DNA of 11,929 nucleotides from DSWT01 sp035415725 (GTDB lineage Bacteria; Chloroflexota; Anaerolineae; B4-G1; SLSP01): assembly GCA_035415725.1 (NCBI GenBank), contig DAOOGN010000106.1, positions 1 through 11,929 on the forward strand, written 5' to 3'. Under the pieces are notes generated by a model. The model did no database searches. It saw only the letters and a program-made list of their open reading frames with translations, and was not told where the DNA came from. The position numbers and the translations under genes are program-made. Of this stretch, positions 5,797 to 11,929 are shown one piece after another. Within the stretch, counting starts at the first letter, position 1. The number at the start of each line of letters is the position of its first letter.

Positions 5797-5963
5797 ACAA
5801 AAAGCCCTCCTTCCTGGGGGGAAAGGGAGCAGAGGGATGAGCTTATAGAAACACGAATATCTCGTCATCCAAGAGCACCTGGCATACCAAAATCCGCGCC
5901 AAGTCTGGTATAGGGAATAAGTGGCTTCACCAGGTTGACTGGCCTGAATAGTTACTATGATTG

Positions 5964-6114
5964 TATACGTCGCTGTGTTTCTGTGATAGGGCATAAGATC
6001 ATGCCATGGCTCCACAGTGAGAAAGGAGGTGAGCGTAGCGGGAATCAGGAAAATCGTTACTTTTCTCATAAAGTTGTTGATATCACCATCGAGTTGAAAG
6101 GAGAGTCTTACACT
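5964..6114. other. Leader of the large protease-nucleotidase gene
   Basis: Contains a near-perfect Shine-Dalgarno sequence AAAGGAGGTGA (6022-6032) with no ATG at proper distance, and a second one, AAAGGAG (6097-6103), used for the start at 6115. The 6115 frame is open upstream to an ATG at 6001, but that extension is hydrophilic and would bury the signal peptide. A very short GTG-started frame from 6029 (23 codons) is possible but poorly supported. No clear promoter was found in this stretch itself. Confidence 0.4.
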
Positions 6115-9100
6115 ATGCGCAAGTTTCGTTTACTTTCATTGTTTTTGATTGTGACATTGATTGTGCCGTTCAGTTCGGTCGCAGCCTCAACCACCCCTGC
6201 ATCACAAGCTAAAGCACCGACAACGGACCCGACACAAACACCGGCGGCCCAGCCTGTGGCTGCCGCCCCAACGCCGCCGGGCGCTATACCGGCGCACGCT
6301 GTTGAGATTGATCCGGCTGCACTGGCAGAGCTTTCCGCCGAGGAGATCATCGCGCAGTATGGCTATGTGCCCCATGCCCTGGCAGATCAGGTCAAGGGCC
6401 AGAGCATGATGATGGTCATCGAGCTGGATCAAGCGCCGTTGGCAACGTATTACGCCGAGCAAAAAGCGGCGGCCAGAACGCTGAGCAAGAACAGCATGAC
6501 CGTGTATGTCAACCAAATAAAGGCAACACAGGCCAAAGTGCAGAGCCAACTGGAGGCGATGGGGGTCCAAATCATCTCCAAGCCCTACACCACCGTCTAT
6601 AACGGGTTCCTGGCCCATGTGCCGCTGGAGCAGACCAACGCAATCCTCGCCCTAGATAACGTGAAGGCCGTCCACCGCGCGCCGCAACACACGCCGGACT
6701 TGAACGCCAGCGTGCCGCTCATCGGCGCGCCGGAGGTCTGGGAGGATCTGGGATTCGATGGCGAAGGCGTGACCATCGCCGTCATCGATACCGGCATCGA
6801 CTACACGCACGCCGCCCTCGGCGGCAGCGGCAACCCTGACGATTATGCCAACAACAATCCTGACGTCGTTGAAGCAGGCACCTTCCCCACCGTCAAAGTT
6901 ATCGACGGGCACGACTACGCCGGCACGGACTATAACGCCGATCCCGACGATCCGGCTTACCAGCCCGAACCGCATCCGGACGACGATCCACTGGACGAGT
7001 ACGGACATGGCACACACGTGTCCTCCATCGCTGCGGGGATCGCCGCAGGGCAGGTGATGACCGGCGTTGCCCCCGGAGCGACATTGATGGCCCTCAAGGT
7101 CTTCGGTGCGGAAGGCAGCACAAACCTGGTCATGAATGCGCTTGACGACGCCGTAGCGCACTACATAGAATACGGCTGGCCGCAGGTCATCAATATGTCG
7201 CTGGGTTCCGACTATGGGCCGGGTGACGTAGACGATCCCGATGTCGTGGCGACGAACGCTGCCGTGACCGCGGGTATCGTAGTCGCCACTTCCATCGGCA
7301 ACTCGGCGGACGTGCCGTACATCGCCGGCTCACCGGGCACCGCCTCGGGCACGATTGGTACGGCAGCTTCGACCACCGGTTATGCCACCATGCCGACGAT
7401 CCAGGATGCTGGCGGCACCATTTTCTTTACTCCTATCATGTATCAGCCGAGCGCATTCGATGAGACCGCAGCGCATTACAATACAGCGCTGACCGCCCCA
7501 CTGGCTTATGTAGGGCACTATGCGGTCGATAATCTGCTGTGCGCCACCGCCGACCTTACGCAAACCGGGGCGTTGACAGGCAAAATCGCCCTCATCCAGC
7601 GTGGCACGTGCGGCTTTGCCGTGAAGGCGCGCAATGCTGAGGCGTTAGGCGCGGCAGGCGTGATCATCTACAACTCGGCAGCCGGCGGCGATGCACTGAT
7701 CACCATGGCCGATGACGGCCTTCCCAACGGCATTCCGGCTGGCTTCGTTGGCCTCACTGATGGTTTGAGTCTGGCTAGACGCGATGGTCAACCGGTCACG
7801 GTCAGCGCCGAGAATGATGTTACGACGTTGCCCAATCCCTACATCCCCGCCGACACCGTCGCCGACTTCTCGTCGCGTGGCCCTCGCGGCACCGACTCCA
7901 AACTCAAGCCCGATGTCACGGCGCCTGGTGTGGCGATTTTCGCTGCGGCTATGGGGACAGGCACGCAGGGTGTTTCCTTCAACGGCACCTCTATGGCCTC
8001 ACCGCACATCGCCGGTGTGGCCGCGCTGATGGTGCAGGCGCACCCCGACTGGACGCCGGAGCAGATCAAGGCCGCTATCATGAACACCGCTGTGGACCTC
8101 GTGGACGGGTCACCGATTCCGCGCCAGGGCGCGGGCCGGGTGCGGGCCTATGAGGCCGTGCATACGCCGGTGGTAGCCGTAGGCGAGGAGACCGCAGTGA
8201 GCCTGAGCGAGTTGTTCCTGGCCGGCGAGAATGAGCACGTCATCACCCGCACCGTCACGCTCTACAATTCCGATGCCATCTCGCACACCTATGCTGTGGG
8301 CTGGGCTTATCAGGGCGCATCGTTTGACCAGGGTGTGGATGTAGCTTTCTCCGCCACCAACGTAACGGTAGGCCCGCATGGCGAAGCCGAGGTGCTTGTG
8401 ACCTTCACCTTCGACGCCACCCAACTTCCTGCCAACTACTACGAGCTCGAAGAAATCTACGGGTACATCACCCTCATGCCAGCCGATCCTAATCTGACGA
8501 TCAGTAAGACAGTTGAGACTGTCCATACACCGGTGCTCTTGGGTGATGTAGTCACGTATACGATCAGCCTTAGCAATCTTGGCTCAAATAATGCTACGGG
8601 CTTTGTTCTTACCGATATACTGCCTGCGGGTCTGATCGGCGACAATTTGGACGAGATGGTTGACATTCCTGCCGGCGAGACTGTATCCTTCGTCCTCACC
8701 GCTACTGTTAGCACCGATCCCCTATACTACGGAGCCACCATCACCAATATAGCTAGATTCAGCCACGTCAGCGCCAGTGGCCAGGCTGAGGCTTCAATCA
8801 CCCTTGAACCTGGCACGGTTGACCTCGTCATTAACAAAACTGTGGTGACCCCGCACGCCCCTGTGTTGTTGGGAGATGTGGTGACCTACACAATCTCGGT
8901 AGCTAACAACGGCACCCTCACCGCCGAAGACGTCGCTGTCACCGACACACTGCCTGCGGGTCTGATCGGCGACAATTTGGACGAGATGGTTGACATTCCT
9001 GCCGGCGAGACTGTATCCTTCGTCCTCACCGCTACTGTTAGCACCGATCCCCTATACTACGGAGCCACCATCACCAATATAGCTAGATTCAGCCACGTCA

Positions 9101-11929
9101 GCGCCAGTGGCCAGGCTGAGGCTTCAATCACCCTTGAACCTGGCACGGTTGACCTCGTCATTAACAAAACTGTGGTGACCCCGCACGCCCCTGTGTTGTT
9201 GGGAGATGTGGTGACCTACACAATCTCGGTAGCTAACAACGGCACCCTCACCGCCGAAGACGTCGCTGTCACCGACACACTGCCTGCGGGTCTGATCGGC
9301 GACAATTTGGACGAGATGGTTGACATTCCTGCCGGCGAGACTGTATCCTTCGTCCTCACCGCTACTGTTAGCACCGATCCCCTATACTACGGAGCCACCA
9401 TCACCAATATAGCTAGATTCAGCCACGTCAGCGCCAGTGGCCAGGCTGAGGCTTCAATCACTGTTCAGAATTGGTACTACGTCTATCTACCGTTGGTGAT
9501 GCACAGCACAACGGCAACAACGGCGGTTGCAGTTCAACCTCAGGCCGCGGCCCAGCCGGAAGGTATGCTGCGTGTGCCGTTCTACTTTGTGCCGCGCCCC
9601 TACACCGAACTTGACATCACGGCGCAGACGGTGATTGACGATCCCGCCACCGATGCGGCTACGTTCGAGATCACCCACACCGGCCCGATTTCCTCCAGCC
9701 TGTGGGTCTTCCCCTTGCTGGTGAGCGATCCCCAGGAAACGGGAACCGCCGGCGATGTGCGCGCATTCGGCGCAGACTACGGGTGGAACAGTGGAACCTA
9801 TGGCCCGATGATCTCTTTCGCCATTGACGCCTGGGCGCCCTGGCACACGGCCATGTATTACTTCACCGAGTTCGACCTGTACATCGACAACAACGAAGAT
9901 GGCAATCCAGAGTACCTCATCTACAACTACCCGGTCGGCGATGGTACATACATTCCGCGCATCTACGCGCTGCAAACTGGCCTCGTCAGCCGCTATAGCC
10001 CCTACCTCATCTACACGGATTACAACTCCGGCTACATGGAGTTCTATGTCCCGGCGGCTTATCTGGGCCTGGGCAGTAGCAACACCACCTTTGACTACCA
10101 GTTGTTCGGCTATGACTGGGATGCAAATGAAGATGAAGTCGCACCGGGCAGTTTCGACTATGCACGATCTCCTTTCGCAGCATCCTATACCGGTCCGGAA
10201 AATCCAGATGGGTCTTTTGGCCCTGGTCCGGCCGATCATGCCGCGACCATCGAGGTCATGGTCAACGACCTGGTGGGCTACGCCTACAGCCAGCCTGAAG
10301 GCGCGATGATCGTCGATTACGTCGGCAATCCACAAAACGGCGGGCAGGCATATCTCTACCCGATCACGTTGCCCGACATCGACGCCGTCACCATCTTGCA
10401 CACCAATGACTTCCACGGGCAACTGGAGCCTTCCGGCAGCAACCCCGGCATTGCGCGCGTAGCGAGCGTCATCAATAACGCGCGCGCGACGAGGGGCACC
10501 GACAGTGTGCTTCTGGTGGACGGGGGCGACGAGATGCAGGGTAGTTTGCTCTCTAACATCTTCAAGGGCGAATCCACCATTGATCTGTTCAACTTCATGG
10601 GCTACAACGCCGCCACCTTCGGCAACCACGAGTTCGACTGGGGGCAGCAAGTACTGATCAGCCGCACGCTGCAGGCAGATTATCCCTTCCTGGCGACCAA
10701 CCTGGTTGTCAGCGATACCGGTAGCTGCGCTACTGCGGGCTGGACTGTACCGGCTTTCGCCCAGCCCTGGGTCACAATGACGGTGGGGGCGCCCGGTCAC
10801 GAAGTGGTGATCGGCCTCATCGGCGTGACCTCGCAGGAGACGCCCTACATCACAATAGCAGAAGCCACACAGGGCTTGTGCTTCAAGGATGCCGCCACCT
10901 CCATTGCTCATTACTATGACGCGGTGAAGGCAGCAGGTGCGGAAGTGCTCGTGGTCATCAGCCACCTGGGCAACGTCGATGGCGGGTACGGCTACGGCTT
11001 CCCGGTCTACGGCGACCAAACACTGGCCAAGAGACTGGTTGAAGCGGGCAACCCGGTGAATCTGATCATCGGTGGGCACAGCCATACCAACCTCTCCGCC
11101 GCGCAGGTGGTCAGCGGGACCACGGTGGTGCAGGCGTACTACAACGGTCGCCGCGTGGGTCGCGCGGATGTTATCTACAACCGCACAACCGAGCAAGCGA
11201 CGATCGCCTGGCGATCGATTGTAGTCAATCCACCGCCAACGCCACCGGCGACGCAACCGGCAGCCACACTGCAAGACGCGGCTACCACAGCCCGCCTGAA
11301 CCTCTGGGCGCAGGATCCTGACTACCTGGCGCTCATCAACACTGTGATCGGGTACACCAACATCAGTCTGACCCGCAGCGATTCGGAAGACAACACGATG
11401 GGGGCGTTCGTCAATGATGCGATCTACAACGAGCTGAACAACGACGCCGAAGCGGGCAACAACGCGGACATGGTCTTCAACAACTCCGGCGGCCTGCGCG
11501 CGGACATCCTCGCCACCGGCGCGCCGACCACGCCTTACACCCTCACCTACGGAGCGCTGTTCAACGTGCTGCCCTTCGGCAACCAGACCATCGTGGGCGA
11601 CATGACCGGCGCCCAGATCATGGAGTTGCTCAACCAGAGCGCCACGCTCTTCAAGGGCACGCTGCAGGTCGCGGGCATCCGCTTCAAGTATTACAGCTAC
11701 GGAACGCTCAACGATCCAACCAAGCCCAAAAGTTATAACAGCAGTTGGTGGGCCTGGGGCGCGTATGACGTTGAGGTCAAGAATGGCAACACCTGGGAGC
11801 CGATCGATATGGATACGGTCTATCGCGTCGGCACCAACGAGTTCCTGGCGCCGGCCGGACAAGACGGGTTCACACCCTTCAAGTACATGACCAACATCTC
11901 CTACTGGGGCGACATGTTGAACCAGGTCC
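6115..11929 (+). CDS. Secreted subtilisin-like protease / DUF11 / 5'-nucleotidase fusion (3' end outside window)
   Basis: One open frame of at least 1938 codons, cut by the window edge. Residues 1-24 form a Sec signal peptide, with likely cleavage after VAA. A Pro/Ala/Thr-rich linker and an I9-like inhibitor propeptide (about 97-190) follow. The peptidase S8 domain has D225 (VIDTG), H298 (GHGTH), oxyanion N396 and S626 (GTSMASP), with a PA domain inserted at about 463-545. An Fn3-like segment (694-792) and three DUF11 modules (793-902, 903-1012, 1013-1118) come next, then YVYLPLV (1122-1128) and a beta-rich domain (about 1139-1424). The UshA/CpdB-type 5'-nucleotidase carries HTNDFHG (1429-1435; D1432, H1434), D1472, GNHEFDWG (N1504, H1505), H1617 and GGHSH (H1655, H1657). 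Its C-terminal domain shows NNSGGLRADI (R1795) and a QDGF segment. Both catalytic sets look intact. It should act outside the cell on proteins and nucleotides, perhaps for nutrient scavenging. AAAGGAG (6097-6103) supports the start. Confidence 0.92.
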   Translation, partial: MRKFRLLSLFLIVTLIVPFSSVAASTTPASQAKAPTTDPTQTPAAQPVAAAPTPPGAIPAHAVEIDPAALAELSAEEIIAQYGYVPHALADQVKGQSMMMVIELDQAPLATYYAEQKAAARTLSKNSMTVYVNQIKATQAKVQSQLEAMGVQIISKPYTTVYNGFLAHVPLEQTNAILALDNVKAVHRAPQHTPDLNASVPLIGAPEVWEDLGFDGEGVTIAVIDTGIDYTHAALGGSGNPDDYANNNPDVVEAGTFPTVKVIDGHDYAGTDYNADPDDPAYQPEPHPDDDPLDEYGHGTHVSSIAAGIAAGQVMTGVAPGATLMALKVFGAEGSTNLVMNALDDAVAHYIEYGWPQVINMSLGSDYGPGDVDDPDVVATNAAVTAGIVVATSIGNSADVPYIAGSPGTASGTIGTAASTTGYATMPTIQDAGGTIFFTPIMYQPSAFDETAAHYNTALTAPLAYVGHYAVDNLLCATADLTQTGALTGKIALIQRGTCGFAVKARNAEALGAAGVIIYNSAAGGDALITMADDGLPNGIPAGFVGLTDGLSLARRDGQPVTVSAENDVTTLPNPYIPADTVADFSSRGPRGTDSKLKPDVTAPGVAIFAAAMGTGTQGVSFNGTSMASPHIAGVAALMVQAHPDWTPEQIKAAIMNTAVDLVDGSPIPRQGAGRVRAYEAVHTPVVAVGEETAVSLSELFLAGENEHVITRTVTLYNSDAISHTYAVGWAYQGASFDQGVDVAFSATNVTVGPHGEAEVLVTFTFDATQLPANYYELEEIYGYITLMPADPNLTISKTVETVHTPVLLGDVVTYTISLSNLGSNNATGFVLTDILPAGLIGDNLDEMVDIPAGETVSFVLTATVSTDPLYYGATITNIARFSHVSASGQAEASITLEPGTVDLVINKTVVTPHAPVLLGDVVTYTISVANNGTLTAEDVAVTDTLPAGLIGDNLDEMVDIPAGETVSFVLTATVSTDPLYYGATITNIARFSHVSASGQAEASITLEPGTVDLVINKTVVTPHAPVLLGDVVTYTISVANNGTLTAEDVAVTDTLPAGLIGDNLDEMVDIPAGETVSFVLTATVSTDPLYYGATITNIARFSHVSASGQAEASITVQNWYYVYLPLVMHSTTATTAVAVQPQAAAQPEGMLRVPFYFVPRPYTELDITAQTVIDDPATDAATFEITHTGPISSSLWVFPLLVSDPQETGTAGDVRAFGADYGWNSGTYGPMISFAIDAWAPWHTAMYYFTEFDLYIDNNEDGNPEYLIYNYPVGDGTYIPRIYALQTGLVSRYSPYLIYTDYNSGYMEFYVPAAYLGLGSSNTTFDYQLFGYDWDANEDEVAPGSFDYARSPFAASYTGPENPDGSFGPGPADHAATIEVMVNDLVGYAYSQPEGAMIVDYVGNPQNGGQAYLYPITLPDIDAVTILHTNDFHGQLEPSGSNPGIARVASVINNARATRGTDSVLLVDGGDEMQGSLLSNIFKGESTIDLFNFMGYNAATFGNHEFDWGQQVLISRTLQADYPFLATNLVVSDTGSCATAGWTVPAFAQPWVTMTVGAPGHEVVIGLIGVTSQETPYITIAEATQGLCFKDAATSIAHYYDAVKAAGAEVLVVISHLGNVDGGYGYGFPVYGDQTLAKRLVEAGNPVNLIIGGHSHTNLSAAQVVSGTTVVQAYYNGRRVGRADVIYNRTTEQATIAWRSIVVNPPPTPPATQPAATLQDAATTARLNLWAQDPDYLALINTVIGYTNISLTRSDSEDNTMGAFVNDAIYNELNNDAEAGNNADMVFNNSGGLRADILATGAPTTPYTLTYGALFNVLPFGNQTIVGDMTGAQIMELLNQSATLFKGTLQVAGIRFKYYSYGTLNDPTKPKSYNSSWWAWGAYDVEVKNGNTWEPIDMDTVYRVGTNEFLAPAGQDGFTPFKYMTNISYWGDMLNQV
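8619..9461 (+). repeat. Perfect 330-bp tandem repeat, about 2.55 copies, within DUF11 modules
   Basis: The unit at 8619-8948 recurs at 8949-9278 and partially at 9279-9461. By line-by-line comparison the copies are identical at DNA level apart from the ragged first few bases (ATAC versus CACAC). The period is 110 codons, one DUF11 module. Only the first half of module 1 (8491-8618) differs, with about the divergence expected of a normal paralogous module. The pattern indicates recent unequal crossing-over or gene conversion. The period keeps the reading frame, so copy number could vary without inactivating the protein. Confidence 0.95.

Larger units (their letters stand above)
5605..5963 (+). 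mobile_element. MITE B: second IS66-like element copy, enlarged by hairpins
   Basis: The element proper spans 5613-5955 (343 bp). The termini GTAACTATTCAG and CTGAATAGTTAC are perfect 12-bp inverted repeats, with similarity continuing inward for about 30 bases. Flanking 8-mers TAGGATTG (5605-5612) and TATGATTG (5956-5963) match at 7 of 8 positions, a decayed target duplication. It aligns with MITE A in the same orientation over both ends (GCCAGGTGGCGAACGGGACT near the left; TAGGGAATAAG and AGG...CTGAATAG near the right). It differs by an extra GC-rich block of roughly 85-90 bases from about 5720 to 5805. No ORF in it looks like a transposase. The duplication mismatch and divergence from copy A suggest an older insertion. 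Confidence 0.85.

Noticed and set aside
6001..6114. Upstream in-frame ATG at 6001 extending the large protein by 38 residues
   Set aside because: The extension is hydrophilic and would place the signal peptide internally; ATG at 6115 has its own AAAGGAG and gives a standard Sec signal peptide.
9487..11862. 791-codon open frame on the minus strand
   Set aside because: It is exactly antisense to the protease-nucleotidase gene, whose frame carries clear catalytic motifs. The antisense product is rich in R, V, G, D and H with no recognisable domain, as expected for a shadow of GC-rich codons, and it has no good ribosome binding site evidence.

Overview
The window looks like chromosomal DNA from a member of the Chloroflexota, most likely the Anaerolineae/Caldilineae side. 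This is inferred from three things: the style of the large secreted S8 protease (DUF11 modules and a YLPLV motif), a small SpoVT/AbrB-like protein paired with a retropepsin-like fragment, and numerous GC-rich palindromic repeats. No rRNA, tRNA or other direct taxonomic marker is present, so the assignment is tentative.

All recognisable genes are on the + strand. Positions 1-2127 hold a near-consensus promoter with an overlapping TetR-type palindrome, an extended-SDR NAD(P)-dependent epimerase/reductase (382-1362), and a multi-pass membrane protein distantly like the CruF/DUF422 carotenoid family (1403-2127). The membrane protein is broken by an apparent one-base deletion near 1840. Positions 2128-2851 are a lower-GC accessory stretch with a 58-codon AbrB-like antitoxin-type gene and a truncated retropepsin-like gene. 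Positions 2857-3126 are a complete non-autonomous transposable element (MITE A) with a perfect 8-bp target duplication. Positions 3164-5453 hold a TIM-barrel sugar isomerase/epimerase and a Gfo/Idh/MocA oxidoreductase, presumably one sugar or polyol catabolic unit, separated by an unusual octamer-repeat hairpin. Positions 5605-5963 are a second copy of the element (MITE B), enlarged by GC hairpins. From 6115 to the window edge runs one uninterrupted reading frame of at least 1938 codons. It encodes a secreted protein that joins a subtilisin-like protease, three DUF11 modules (two and a half perfect 330-bp DNA repeats), a beta-rich domain, and a UshA-type 5'-nucleotidase with its metal ligands intact.

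The most notable items are: (i) the protease/5'-nucleotidase fusion, with both active sites apparently intact; (ii) an IS66-like MITE family, two full copies with 8-bp duplications and a truncated inverted copy at the left edge, which sits directly upstream of two gene units and may carry an outward -35 element; (iii) the perfect 330-bp intragenic repeats. I see no defence system, CRISPR array or full-length transposase.
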